64,000 nucleotides of DNA from Leucaena leucocephala. Lineage: Eukaryota; Streptophyta; Magnoliopsida; Fabales; Fabaceae. Below the pieces are notes generated by a model. The model did no database searches. It saw only the letters and a list, made by a program, of their open reading frames with translations, and had not been told where the DNA came from. Within the stretch, counting starts at the first letter, position 1. Each line of letters starts with the position of its first letter. The stretch is from NCBI GenBank assembly GCA_037074615.1, contig CM073549.1, positions 4,035,001-4,099,000 of the forward strand. The letters run 5' to 3'. The position numbers and the translations under genes are program-made. Positions 11,993 through 24,900 of this stretch are shown in pieces.

Positions 11993-12336
11993 TCACGACC
12001 CTTTTATCTTTCGGGCTTTCAGCAATTAGCAAGGCGTTTGACGCTCCTGGATCTATTCAACAGGGTCGTGACTGATTTCGCGGTTAAGGAGAAGTTGAGC
12101 TTTTAGACTTCCGCTGATTCTGCGCCCTCCTCCATGTTCTCCCAGCTTGAACCTGCGAAGAGGAAACAAGAGAAGCCCCACAAGTAAGGCACCTCTGGGC
12201 AAGCTGTAGCTGCTGAAAAAGCTGCTTCCTCCTCTATTCTCTCTGCTTTTAGGGATAGGAAGGCTCATTGCTTGGGTATTGATAGTCATGTAGTCAAACT
12301 GGTTTTCCTCTTCATTCTCCAGCATCTACATTTTAA
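11993..12336 (+). pseudogene. Decayed coding-like segment, unknown family
   Basis: One forward frame from 11993 to 12336 stays open apart from two internal stops (TAG at 12106, TAA at 12187). Its composition is protein-like and richer in G/C than the surroundings: FQQLARRLTLLDLFNRVV near the start, SQLEPAKRKQEKPHK in the middle and KAHCLGIDSHVVKLVF near the end. I do not recognise the family. It may be a fossil gene or transposon exon, or, if introns remove the stops, an upstream exon of the PPR gene. The minus-strand open frame over it looks like a shadow. Confidence 0.35.
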
Positions 12337-12452
12337 TCGCTAAGCAGCTCTGTTATGTGGGTTTAAAGATAGTGTGACTTATTGGGGAATACTACAGCAG
12401 TTGGTTAGTACTTTATTAAGACTATTATTGTTTTGATGTTTTTGTTTCAATT

Positions 12453-14617
12453 ATGGTTTATGGACAGGTACGTTCTTTTTGGTTTGTTGAGGAATTATGT
12501 TCATGAGGTGTATAATGACGAAGCCTTTTTTGGTTAATGTCATCTGAGACATCGAGCTAGCTTAGTCTGAAGAGTAACAGAAGTACGATGATTATTAAAT
12601 GTGGAAATTCAATTTCTTGTCCGATTCTTTCTTTAGTAGAATATAAGGTAATGGCCTGTACCGTGTTATCTTTTATTCTAGTTGCTCAGAAAAAACCTCT
12701 TCGTAATATAATGCTTTTGATAGAGTATGGACAGTAGTAGAATGTTGCTTCAGAGGAAGGCAGATATTGGAGCTCTACTATTTGGTTATAGAATCTCAAA
12801 ACCCATAATACATGTCTCACATAAGGTGCAGTGTTGCTTCATAATGTTGCTTTTGCATTTTGACTTGATTTTGATTTGAAAAATTCTGATTATACTTGTT
12901 TTCATTGCAGAAAAATCATATTAGAAGTGCATTAGCTGTTCCTTTGATCCAATCATCTCTTAGCCATAATGGAAGAGCACTAGGTAGACCCAGACCCAGA
13001 GTGCTGGAGAAGTAAGTTATCCTATTTTCCTCACAAGTTTCTATGATCTTCTGCTTCCCTTTTTTGTATAGTACCATACAATTCATGCTTCATCATTTAA
13101 TGCTAGAATGAGTGACAAGCTGTATACGTCAAATAGGGTGTATTCCAAGTCTTGAATGTCATATTTCCATGATTTCTTAATTTACTTGGAATGCAGAAAA
13201 GGGAAAGGACAAGTTGGAAAGAAGGAGCACCACCTATGGCAAAGGAGAGATTCTGCTCAATCTGGGCAAAAGGCCCTTAGTCTTATCAGAATTGTATGCT
13301 TTTGTAGCCTTTTCATTTGGTTTAGAATATTCAAATTGGTGTCCTAAAAAGGAACGGTATTTTGCATTAATTCTAGTAATGAACAAAAACACAAAATAAT
13401 TAACTACACAATGGTAGGAAAAAAAAGTTCTGATCTTTCTGTGTAGTTTAATTTGTTGTGCATTGTTAATTGGGAAATGGCAGGTGTCCGAACTTCCTAA
13501 TGAAAAAGAGGCTGTTTATGGAGCATTGGACAAATGGATCGCTTGGGAGACAGAGTTCCCATTGATTGCAGTTGCTAAGGCTTTAAAAATCTTAAGGAAA
13601 AGGGGCCAGTGGGTTAGGCTAATTCAAGTATGACCTTTGTATCACGCTATAGTCTTAAGAGTTCTTTTCGTATGTTTCACTAATATCGTCTTAAATTTGT
13701 GTAAAGTTTGAGTGAAAATGGAACAGCTGATGATATGAATTCAGTAGTTTAGTTTTTTTTAAATAATTGTCTGAGTTGGCTTAACTTGGTGTTTTCTGGG
13801 CCTTGACATTAGATTGTTTTTCGTGGGAATGAACTAAAGTTTGTTGTCGAGTCCTTAGATAATTGAATAGGTTAAAGAAAGATGAAATTAGTTAACTTGA
13901 TGATTCAGATTTAAGATACAGATTTGCATATGAGCGTAGGAAGACAAACTTAAGGTGTCTTTCACTCGTTAGCCCTGATTATATGTTGTCTATATCATTA
14001 CTTACTTTCGATTACATATGGGGATGGAAAGAACTATCACTGGTTACTGATTCTCAACACTACTCAGGTGGCAAAGTGGATGTTAAGCAAAGGTCAAGGA
14101 ACAACAATGGGGACTTATGACACTCTTCTTTTGGCATTTGATAGAGATCGGAGGGTTGAGGAGGCAGAATCATTGTGGAACATGATTGTACATGCCCATA
14201 CGCGCTCGGTCTCAAAGAGACTGTTTTCGAGGATGATTTCATTGTATGATCATCACTATATGCCTGATAAGATAATAGAGGTATCATTCTTTCCAACCTT
14301 TGCATGAATTGTTCAGAAGTGGTCAAGTTTGACTCTTTGTACGTCTGTCTAACCTATGTTAGCTTTGAACATAATGAGCTTTATTGCTTTCTTGTCTGTA
14401 TGCTCAGATATTTGCAGACATGGAGGAGTTGCGCGTAAAACCCGATGAAGACACAGTACGCAGAGTGGCACGAGCATTCAGAGAACTAGGCCAAGAAGAA
14501 AAGAGGAAAGTGGTTATAAAAAGATATGGGATTAAGTGGAAGTATATTCATTTTAATGGTGAACGGGTTAGAATGAGAACGATAGCATGGGATGAAGATG
14601 ATGAATCGACCAACTGA
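12453..14617 (+). CDS. Pentatricopeptide-repeat protein, At4g18975 type
   Basis: Six proposed coding exons: 12453-12467, 12911-13011, 13197-13293, 13484-13627, 14068-14280 and 14408-14617, all with GT-AG borders and consistent phase, giving about 259 residues. Exon 1 (only MVYGQ) is the weakest call; a different first exon is possible. Exons 2-6 resemble the small PPR protein At4g18975, annotated as chloroplast-located: GRPRPRVLEK, the LWQRRDSAQSGQKAL block, LPNEKEAVYGALDKW, VAKWMLSKGQGTTMGTYD, DEAESLWNM-like helices, and FADMEELRVKPDEDTVRRV. PPR proteins bind organellar RNA through paired helices; this short form has only a few degenerate repeats, so its RNA target cannot be guessed. The gene converges on the subtilase gene. 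Confidence 0.82.
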
Positions 14618-15970
14618 AATGGGATTCTGTTTCAATGAGGAAACAGTCTCATCTGGATCCGACCTACTTAGAAATGAAAGATTCTAGGGTAAGTTAATGC
14701 AGCTATCAATTGTGTATAACTGTATATGGAAGCCGAATAATTCAAGGAGAGAATTTGAATTTTATTTTTTGGACCAAAAGGAGTCCATTGGAATAGAGTA
14801 AGATATAATCCTTGTATGAATTAGAACGCTGTAAGATATAATTCAAGAGTGTTTTTACTTACTGCGTTAGTTTTTTTTATAAAAAAGATAAATTAATAAA
14901 ACACAAACATAACGGACAAGACCCCTATGATTCATGAAAGATAGCAATTGCATTAAACTATGAAATGAACATATGGGTAACAATAAACTGTCAGGGTCAA
15001 AGAATGCCACTCCAAGCATGGATAGATCTTCATCATATTCAAGTTTCTATGATGCCCACACTGACATCAATTCTGTGAAGACAAACGTGCCTTGATGTTA
15101 AACCTTTACAAGGTAGCTAATGATACCTACCAGAAACTGGTTTAATGAAGAAGGAAGAATGGAGCCATCTTTATTTGACCGGAAGAAACTAGGACCAACA
15201 ACTAACACAATGAAAGTTTTGATACCAAGGTTCACAAGCATACTCAACTTAATGTGTCATTGAACTTAAGAGTATGGCAAAATATGTAAATTATAGAAAT
15301 TATAAAATATAAAATACTCATGAATATCTCATATGTACTCTTGTAACTTTTATTAAGAAGTGTTTGAAAATACACGTGTATTTACATAGTTTTTCCATCT
15401 ACTTAATTTTATGTAACTAACTTAATTCTTGCAACCATGTCCCATGTTATAGGTTAGAAAACATACTGTTTGTTCACTAATAACAATTTTAGATTTAAAG
15501 TTGAGAACCGCCTTTCAAGAGACTGTAGGTCTCTTGAAATAAGGATCTCTCTTAATTAAGTAAGTACAGATAAACACGCCATCTTCTCTATTTTTAATTT
15601 ATTTTTTGTTAATTTTCACTTCAGAAGATCTACAGTTTTAAATATACACTTCTTATATCTAATACAATATTCATGAAAGCAGAAAATCTCAGTCATTTTC
15701 ACAGCATAAATCTGAGTCCTCTTGATTTAGAACATCACAATGAGACCAGAGAACAAAAATAAAAGTTGTGCTGATCCTGAGAAAGAGTACAAACCAATCC
15801 CCAAATCTTAGCCCTATGATCCTACTATCCTTCCTAAATCCCAATCTTATTTTGCCTCTCCTTTTATCTCTACCCCTAATGCTTCTATCATTTCATTCAT
15901 TTGACTAATGTACAATTCAAATGTAAAAAACAGAAGCCACTAAGAAACAACCTTAATAATATCAGAGAAG
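14618..15970. other. Convergent intergenic region
   Basis: Lies between the 3' ends of the PPR gene and the subtilase gene, so both 3' UTRs should fall here. Apart from a short perfect hairpin (15513-15539), no further gene or repeat was recognised. Confidence 0.5.
15513..15539. repeat. Perfect 11-bp inverted repeat, 5-nt loop
   Basis: TTTCAAGAGAC, loop TGTAG, then GTCTCTTGAAA. It could form a small hairpin in a read-through transcript from either neighbour. No function is claimed. Confidence 0.6.
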
Positions 15971-18900
15971 TCATAGGAAAGATACAGCAACTGTACTTCT
16001 AACAACATGATGCTTGTCAGTCCAAGCATACCACCCAAAATAGTACTGATCTTCATCCGACTCAATCTTTGCAGGTACTTGGCCTCTTTTTGCCATCACT
16101 GTGATGGTGAAGTTCTTTTTCTGCCCAACACTTTCAAATTCCAGAACATTCGGAGAGGCTAAGATGGTGTATTCCTTTGGTGACTGAGCAGTGAACTTGT
16201 AGACACTCTTGGGGCTACCAACGTTTGTGACTGTTCTCATAACTGTCTTCTTGGTGCCACTGTGCCTGTGAATTTGGATGGATGGATAGTTGAGGTTGTT
16301 AGGATCAGGTAATGGCTTTGGACAGTGATATTTGAGTCTTAATTCTTGGGTTTCTCCAAGGCTACATGTGTGAAGAATGTAGTCATTGTAGGAAGAATCA
16401 TATATTAGGCCAGGGTCTGATGCTTTTAGAGGTTGGAAGTGGCCAGAACCATATGCAAATGGAGTTGCAGTTTTTCCTGTTTCATCTTTCATTGGCTCTC
16501 CCTTGTTGTCTGTTGTGCTAGCTGCAAGAAAACAAGCGTTTAACTGGTAATTAATTACATGTGACATAATGTCATCCAATGCAGTAAATTTATCTTATAT
16601 ATGTGTATATGGCTTCTCTATCAAGCTGTATATGAACCTACTGGACCTAAAAAAGACAAGACAAATTCAAGGTGTACTTTTATGGGTCAAATTTAAATGA
16701 TCATCATCCCCATATAGAAGGGGTGACCCAGTGCACAAGACTCCTACCAGGTGAGTTCTAAATTCTAAGGAGGGACAAATATACACAACATTATTCTCAC
16801 TTGTGGAGAAGTTGTTTCTAAGATTTTAATCCGTGACTTTCAGGTCACAGTAACCTTACTGTTGCTTAGATGCTCTCTTATTATCATCCCTATCAACACA
16901 TAAAATTGAGCTACTGAATCCATATCAAATTTGAGAATGAAGGTTAGGTACCTGTGGTGATGAGGGCAGATCTGATAGCGGCGGAGGACCAAGTTGGGTG
17001 TATAGCTTTGAGAAGAGCAGCAGTAGCACTAACGTGAGGACAAGACATGGAAGTACCAGAAAATATGTTGTACTTCACTACTCTCTTATCTTTATTTGAC
17101 CTTGTTGGCCCATCTTCTTCCGTCCATGCTGCTAATATGTCTACTCCTGGTGCTGTAATATCTGGCTGCATTTCAACCCAAACACACAAAACAGCTTAAC
17201 TTTCTGGTCTTGTGGAAAATTTTAGCAATGTGAGAGTAGCTTTGTCTCAAAAGTTTGTATGCATAAGGAAATAGGCTGAATTATACAATTTTTCTAAACT
17301 TTGTTATGTACAGATAACCTCCCTCATCTTTTGAAACTTTACAATAAACCTCCCTAAATTCTCACATTTATGTAAATTACTACCATGTTATTAGTTTTGT
17401 TCATTACTTATCTGCACATAGCTTAAAGTTTAAGGGCTTATATGCCTATAACTCAAAGTTTGTGGAGATTATATATCACCTTAAGAACAAAGGGATCGAC
17501 AATGTTAGGACCGCGGCTAGAGAAGGAGGCCATAAGAGGGGCAGGTTTAGTGTTCAAAACAGTGGTTCCAGGAAGAAGAAGAGCCTTGGGATCATTGGAA
17601 GAACGCATATATTGCAGAAGCTTGAGGGCATTCTGGTACGACACACCAGTGGCTGCAACAAAATGAGGATCACATGGTACGTCGTTTCCAAATGCTTCGT
17701 TGTTTCCCAGAACTAAACCAACCCCGCCAGCTCTTCTCACCTCCAAGCCTTTTGCAAGTCTCCCTCCTTTCCCTCTCATGCACACAACTATCTTCCCTTT
17801 AACCTTTCTTGCCTCCAGCGAACCCTGCAGACAATACCTGCGTTTCATTTGTTTGTTTGTGTTTTTTTTATTAGTTTAAGAATAGGTACGTCAAGATGTA
17901 TTTAACTAGTTTAATGATGTTGCAGAATATGATTAACAATAATTAATCACCCTGAGTCGTTTTTGGCAACGCTTGAATTTTCAACGTCTCCTGCGAATAC
18001 CAGTTTGTGGAAGCTGCTTTTCATTGGTATTGGCGTGATTGATCGTCCCTATTGTTCACAACCAAATTAAATGTTGTTATGGTTAAACATAAGCACAAAC
18101 ACACACACACACGCACAAAAGATGCAAAAAGGACACCCCACTTGCAGCAGATTCAAGCTGAAGTCAAAAGAGACATTTTTCAAGGTACATCGATTAGGGG
18201 CAGTAGTTTAAGGATCCATGGTTTAACTGTAATTGAAATGGAGTCGTCCCAATCACGATGAGACTAATTTAATTTAATTTAATTTAATTTATATATAAAT
18301 AAGAAAAGAGTAATATTTCAATGAGAAAGACGTTAATCCATGTGTGAATAGAATATTTATGTCTAAATTATACATAATTCAATCCGATTAATTATATTTA
18401 AAACTCTTGACTTGTTTAGTTAAAAATTAAAAAATTACTTCATCAATTAACTAGTTAGATGAGATTTTAATACATTGCTTTTTTTTTTTAAAAGTAAGGT
18501 TTCATATTAAATAATAAGAAAGGTTTAGCAAACGTTTAGTTTAATTAATTACCTCAATTAAGATACATCACACATATATATAAGGAATAAAATAAATTTA
18601 TAGATGCATTATCAAATGACATGTTGATTAATATAGTGTTATATGATTGTCTCAATATTTGAGGAATATTGTGGTCAAATAATGTTTGGATATGATTCCC
18701 TCATAGTAGTTTACTTTAGCTGTTTAGTCTCTTGTAAAAAAAAATTACCTCAATTGTTTTACCATTATGGAGCAAGATTGGGGCGAGAAAGGTCCGATCC
18801 AGAGTGCTAGCACCGACCGTAATGATCCACGGAGCCGGGTTGGACAAAGTACGACCCGAAGGCCCAGAGTTGCCTGCACTACAAACCACCACAATGTTCT

Positions 18901-21900
18901 TCCTCGTTGCCTCCAATGCAGCTCTCGCAATCACATCGTCTCTGTAAGGGATGGGTTTCGGATACCCAATGGAAAGGCTCAGAACGTCGACGCCGTCTTC
19001 AATGGCGTCGTCGATGGCCTTGAGCATGTCGACGTCCATACACGTGTTTCCGAGGTCCTTGGACTGCCCTTTGATCGGCCAGCACGCTTTATATATGGCC
19101 AGCCGGGCCAAAGGGGCTCCGCCGGAGGCCGTCCCATTCGCGAATCCTCCGAGGGCCGAAGCGTTCGGGACGGTGCGGCCGGCGACTATGGAGGCTGTGT
19201 GGGTTCCGTGGCCGTCTTTGTCACGAGCTGATCTGTAGTCTTCTTTCTCGTCGAGAGGACCGTACACTGCTTCATAGCCTTGCAGGTAGTACCGAGCTCC
19301 GATGATCTTCCTGTGAATCAGGATTGAACAACAAATTAATTAATTAATTTCCTATTTAAGAAAAAAAATGTTTTTTCCCAATCAATATAAATAATATGAC
19401 TTTTTTTAACTGATATAAATAGTATTTATGATTCTTTAGATTTTGCGTCACATGAGAGGCTAACATTAGATTAAAACAATTCTATTCTAATTTTTAATAT
19501 ATAATATAATTTAAAAATTAATATTAATTTTATTATAAAATTTATTTTTTATATTTATCAATTTTTTAATTATATATTCTTTTATCATTAATAATTAAAT
19601 AAGAGTGGAAGGGAGAGAATTAAGACTGAGACAAATTATTATTATATTTAAAAAAATATATTTTAAATTAATTAACATAACTAATTAAAATTAATTAATA
19701 TAACTAATTTTTTAATCTAATTAAATTAATTAAATAAATTATATATTAATAATTAAAAGAGTATAATGATATACCATTCACGAGCGTGAAGATATCAAGA
19801 CGAACCAAGCCAAGGTTCGTAGAACTAAAATGAACCTTGGTATGACTATTATCTATTACCATATATAATTGACATGATGAAATGCACAAGTTTATATAGT
19901 ATCTATTTTCATGATTATAGTAATTAATTAGTTTACTTATTATATAATGAATGGGGTCTGATGAAAAAGGGATATCTGCAGGGCATATATAAACAAGGGG
20001 GAACATGCATGGCCCAGAAAAAAAGGACAAGACAGTGAGGGTAAAATAATGGAAAAAAGCTAGACAGAGAGGTTGAAGAGGATGACAATGGAACACGAAA
20101 GAAGATTGCAAGATGAGAAACGAAACAAGACAAAGAGAAATTAAGTCAAAAGGACAAAAGAAAGAATCACGTAGACGAATACTAAGCCACAGATACACAG
20201 ACACTTGCTTCTCAAAAGTTGGCACTGAAAATGCCTTCTTTTGACGCTTCTCATTTTTTACTTATTTGCCATCGAAAACCACATATATAACAGTCCAATG
20301 AGAAAAACCTCAACTCGTTTCATGTCAAATGTAATCCTTTGTATTCACATATATAACTCTTTTCAATCTGTAATTTCTTGTCCACAAATAATTCTTTGAG
20401 GACAATCTTTTTTTTTAATACAAATTTTTTATAGTTAGACTCACCCACCATTCAAAGGTAAGACAATCAAATATACACAGTCTTATCTTCTAAGTTTAAA
20501 AATGAAAGATACCAACAGCGGTTGGTCCGAGTAGTAAGCGACTCGGTATCACTTAAGCGAGGTCTCGAGTTCAAGTCTTGGCGTATGCAGAAAAGCTCCG
20601 TTGGGAGACTCACCCACCATAACTAGGTGAGCAACGCGGGTCGAATATGGACGTAGTCAAGACAAATCTCTAGTGAATCGGGTGGGCAGCCAAAAAAAAA
20701 ATTAAAAAGAACCAAATCCATTGCAATAACATAAAAAAATATTTTAAGCCAGAGAAAATATTTGATAAATTTGTGAAATCTACTCTTTCTCAAATAAAAA
20801 AGAAAAAAAGGCTGTCTTAACAAGTAAGAGGTAAAATGGATTATATATTCCTTGCAAGTAGATTAAGTTCCTTTTGAGTATTCTTTTATGTTATTATACA
20901 TCTGAAAATGATAATACTACCATAAACAAGTTAAGCAATAGAGTGAAAACGATTGATAGCTTTTGCTTTAGTAATATCCAAGCCACTATAGTGTTCTGTA
21001 AAATTTACACACATGAAAAAAGAGAACCTGGCCAGATACTAATTAATAATTAATTGGTGGCTTGATTAAGGAAAGAATCTGCATTCAAAGGTTCTAAAGT
21101 TGAATACTATAGAAAAAACTTTGGTTTCAAAAAAAGCATTTGTCTTGTCATCATTATAAAGTCCCACAATGATTAAAGAGAAGGAATTCAAACACTTGGA
21201 TAACATATTGAATTATTAATTTAAACTCAATTAAAAGCTTTACTTCAGAGGTTATGTAATGATGTATGTCAAAAAGCTGCTAGAACTATACCTTAATTCA
21301 AAGAGACCATCTGTGGAAAGCAGTTTATTTCATCATGTAAAGGACAAGTTTTAGCAAATCTAAATGAAAATTAAAGACCTTCATCTTCAAAATAATTATG
21401 ATTCTCAAGATCTTTAACCTAAAATACCTTCCCCTCTCTTCTTCACTTCTCAGATTATTACTCATCAATATTGAAGAGAAGTAAAAAGTATCTGTAAAAT
21501 TAATCAGTTTTGTCAGGAAAAGGAAAATTCAGCCTTTAGCTGGGTCCTAGATATATGCTAACCAACATGAAACTTCTGTTTTTTGGGGCTGCAAGAGTAA
21601 ATTATTATTAAGAGCAGAAATTCCTCAGTTGCAGCTGTCAAAAAAACCCAAAAATCTTGGTGGTCACGTACATATATGTATATATATGTCTGACACATAT
21701 ATTGACTCACATGTATGTATGGCTCAGTTGTCTCGTGTAAAAACACAGCCAAAATGCAAAAAAATAAATTAAAAAAAAGGGATGAGAGAGAGAAGAGTGA
21801 CCTATTACATAGAGAGGAAGGGAAGGCAGTCCCATTTTGGCAGATTCCTTTCCATCTTTGTGGAAGGGGCCCTATCCCTTCATCTCTGAAGCTCTTTGAT

Positions 21901-22784
21901 TCTGGCCACACACCTGCTCTTCATCATGCATTATTATATACAAACACAACACTCTTACATCAGATCAAATCAAATATTCACTTCAAAACTTCAATCACTT
22001 CCAAAACTATATACATACTCTTAATAGAGGACATGGATATATGAGAAGTGATATAATGATATTATTAAAGGTTTTGTGATGTATGAGAATGAAGAATGAA
22101 AGAGAGATTAATATTAATATTACCACTATCAATCATTCCAACAATGATATCTTGTCCATATTTAGCTCTTGAGAGCAAGTCTCCTCCTTTCTTCTTCTGC
22201 TTAATGGCTTCTTCTTTCCCAGGATTCATCAATGGCTCTTCCAACCCTACAAACTCCCATGACCTTGTTGTCTGCAATGAGTACCTTCCTGGTTCACTCT
22301 TACTCACAGACACAACTCCCTCCATTTCTGTCCAATACGTTATCAGAGACTCATCACACAGTTAAATGATCGAAAGAATGAATGAATAAATCGGTTAGTT
22401 AATTACCTGATAGCCTCTTGGCTTCTTCTGGGGTGAGCACAGCAGAGAAGCCATTAAGAGTGTGTTTGTAACTGTAGAGAAGAGAAGCTCGAGCTTCCTC
22501 TTTAGTTTCTTTCACTGAAACAAGATAGGAGCGATGGACATGTTCTATATCATGCATTATTCTGTCTCCATTATCGTCTCTGATGATGTCCACCATGTAA
22601 ATCTGCTATGTTTCAGCAATGAATGATGATAAGGAACACAGAAACTCAGAGATAATGAAGAACAAGAAGAAGATAGAAAAGTTCAAACCTGGTTCTTGTT
22701 AGTGCTTGAGACGAAGGGAAAGAGGAAGAGGAAGAGGACGAAGAGGAGAGCTGTAACAGAAGCACTGTTCTGTGTTGTTGCCAT
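15971..22784 (-). CDS. Subtilisin-like serine protease (SBT5.6 type)
   Basis: Nine exons, read right to left: 22689-22784, 22407-22602, 22124-22327, 21802-21913, 18749-19310, 17951-18048, 17480-17837, 16952-17165 and 15971-16521. All join in frame to 796 residues, close to the usual size of plant subtilases. Seen: a hydrophobic signal peptide in the first 27 residues, an I9 propeptide (about 33-115), then the catalytic triad Asp164 (MIDSGVWPESKSF), His237 (DGHGTHTAS) and Ser581 (SGTSMSCPH), with oxyanion Asn350 (SAGNSGP). A PA domain falls at about 390-500 and an Fn3-like C-terminal domain after about 690. It should be secreted to the apoplast as a zymogen and cleave proteins or peptide precursors; the substrate is unknown. 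Closest remembered match is Arabidopsis SBT5.6. Introns 4 and 8 carry SINEs. All key residues are intact. Confidence 0.92.
16714..16879 (-). repeat. Au-type SINE in subtilase intron 8
   Basis: In reverse complement the copy reads AGCAACAGTAAGGTTACTGT, then GGTCACGG-like box B and, at the 3' end, TTGTGCACTGGGTCACC. These are the landmarks of the angiosperm Au SINE family as I remember it. The flanks ATCATCATCCCCAT (16700-16713) and ATTATCATCCCTAT (16880-16893) look like a 14-bp target duplication with two changes. It lies in the same sense as the host gene. Confidence 0.7.
20519..20692 (+). repeat. tRNA-derived SINE, family 1, in subtilase intron 4
   Basis: Box A-like GGTCCGAGTAGTAAGCGAC and box B-like GAGTTCAAGTCTT sit at tRNA-like spacing, followed by a body ending GTGAATCGGGTGGGCAG and an A-run. 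It is closely similar to 49144-49322. Its orientation is opposite to the subtilase gene. Just upstream, 20405-20465 carries a fragment of the 3' end of family 2. Confidence 0.75.
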
Positions 22785-22834
22785 TGGTTTAGGGGAAATG
22801 AGCATGAAACTGAATTTGATGATGAGAGGATTAG

Positions 22835-22842
22835 TATTTATA
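22835..22842 (-). promoter_or_regulatory. TATA box of the subtilase gene
   Basis: TATAAATA on the minus strand, about 51-58 nt upstream of the subtilase ATG (22784), which would give a very short leader of roughly 25 nt. Confidence 0.55.
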
Positions 22843-23576
22843 GAGAGGTTATAGTTTTCAATACGCACATTTCTAGACTACAGGGACCTGAATACATGAT
22901 TGCATCTTTTATATAATTATCTAATATTTAAATTTAAAATTACTAGGTCAAAATATTAGAGTATCTCTGTCGTGATTTTTTTTTAAATCTATGAAGTTCA
23001 AAATGTTTAAAGGGGTTTTTTCTTCTAGTCAATATCCTGTTGGATTTTTGTGAAAATTATTAATTATTTCAAAAGGAAATTAATGTGTCTTTAATAGTAG
23101 ATATGTTACAATGGCTTAATTACATTTTAATTCTAATATATAACTACTAAATTATTATAGGATTTGTTGCATTAATGCCAACATAATATTTGCTTTATAC
23201 TACTAGTTTTTGCAATCTTTAATATATTACACCTCTATTATGACTACCATACATAAGGGGTTGCTTTATAGTGTCTAACCCATTTTTAATCCTACTCAAT
23301 TCTTTCCTTTCATTTCTAAGTCACAATTTCTTACCTCCTATAGCTTTGCTCCCTTGAATTTTTTTGGCGAAGAATCTATTTATGCTGGGGATATCTGTGT
23401 ACGCAGAACAATCTTTAAGGATAGTGTTCTTAGGCACAACTCAAACTCTTATTCCGTAGACAGATCCCAACCATTGATTGTTAATTTTATCTCTGGATGG
23501 ATTTGCATAGTTATAATCATTACCATTTGTGTCATACTTTGTTGATTTTTTTTAAGGGATTGCTATTTTGGTATAT

Positions 23577-23701
23577 AACCTAAAAGTCACATATTCAAAT
23601 CTTAAAAATAACTTATTTATTTATATGATGAGGTTACATATATCTATTCTTCCTCAAATCCTACCTAATAAGGGTCTTGTGCATTGAACTGGTTTTAGCC
23701 T
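23577..23701 (+). repeat. Au-type SINE, degenerate copy
   Basis: Carries AAGTCACATATTCAAATCTT (box-B part) and GGGTCTTGTGCATTGAACTGG-like 3' landmarks in forward orientation. It is flanked by an 18-bp direct repeat with one change: ATTGCTATTTTGGTATAT (23559-23576) and ATTGCTATTTTGGCATAT (23702-23719). The preserved flanks argue for insertion by target-primed reverse transcription. Confidence 0.72.
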
Positions 23702-24859
23702 ATTGCTATTTTGGCATATGGAATGAGTATAATTTTATTGAAAACTTTAGTAGTATAAAACTATAAATAAAAGTATTATACCTAAAGTTACTTCCAGCAT
23801 TAAACAAAGAGAAAGAGAGAAGAGTATACAATTTTGGATGACTGTTGATAAGATAAGAACAATAGAAAAGGAAAAGACATATGAAATGGGCAGAAACCAG
23901 AAAGAGAGGGGAAAAGGGCCAATTCAGTGAAATATAGGAACAAGGAATATTATTGAACCTTTTTAGATTCCCACAAGAAGGATTCAAATATATATATATA
24001 TATAAATATGTTGGCTTTGGGCTGTAATAGTGATGACGTGGATCTTTTTCTTTTTGTTCTTTTTTTTTTGCCAGAAAATGAATAAATAATGTAGTAAGAA
24101 TGCCATTATACAATTTACCAAATCTTTCATCCTTCATTTTATTATTTGGATTTTTATGAATTAAACAGTGACATATTCCTTAAAAGTATACTTGAGTATT
24201 GGTTAGGTAAGGCACATGCTTTATTAACAACATTTCACATGTTTTCTTATAAGAGAATATTATAATTGGTTAATATAATGTTGATATTTGCTCTCCATTG
24301 CATTATTTCTCAATCGGTAAAAAATACAGTTTCCTCGACTCTAATCTATTAATCATGTTTTAATAGTTTTTCAACCCTCTAAATAAATTAGAAATTTAAC
24401 TAATTAAATTAAGAACGTTTATTCCCAGGGTTGATGCCTCTCTTTTTACTATAACATTAATGAACTAATCTTTGCCACGAAATATTCTCTCGTTTTTTTT
24501 ATTCTGCTGAAATCAAAGCAAATAATAAGGAGATTCTTTATCCAGTAGTCTATTTGATTCTGCTTTTTTTTTTATATACTTAAATCTCATCACCCAACAA
24601 TACTTAAATATAACTCAATAATACAAGATATCATATTATTGTATAATTTTTTTAAAAATATATATGATTTACCAATAGACATTAAAAATACCTACCTAGA
24701 CACACACTATTGAAGGCAAGTGAAATGGAATTGTGACCATTTGCCTTAATTAGTAGTACACAGGACACGACCTTTGTGATCTTATGGCATGCGAGCTTAT
24801 GATAGCTAATGATATCCTCTGAAATAGGGCATCGTCACAGGTAGTGGAAGGAAAAAGGC

Positions 24860-24861
<2 letters not shown>

Positions 24862-24898
<37 letters not shown>
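24862..24898. repeat. TA microsatellite
   Basis: Uninterrupted TA run of about 18 units. Confidence 0.9.

Positions 24899-24900
<2 letters not shown>

Noticed and set aside
19746..20225. 159-codon minus-strand open frame
   Set aside because: It lies in subtilase intron 4, has low-complexity Phe/Ser/Leu composition and no family similarity.
20519..20600. Possible tRNA gene (boxes A and B)
   Set aside because: No cloverleaf closes around the boxes, and the unit continues into a 175-bp SINE body found in several copies.
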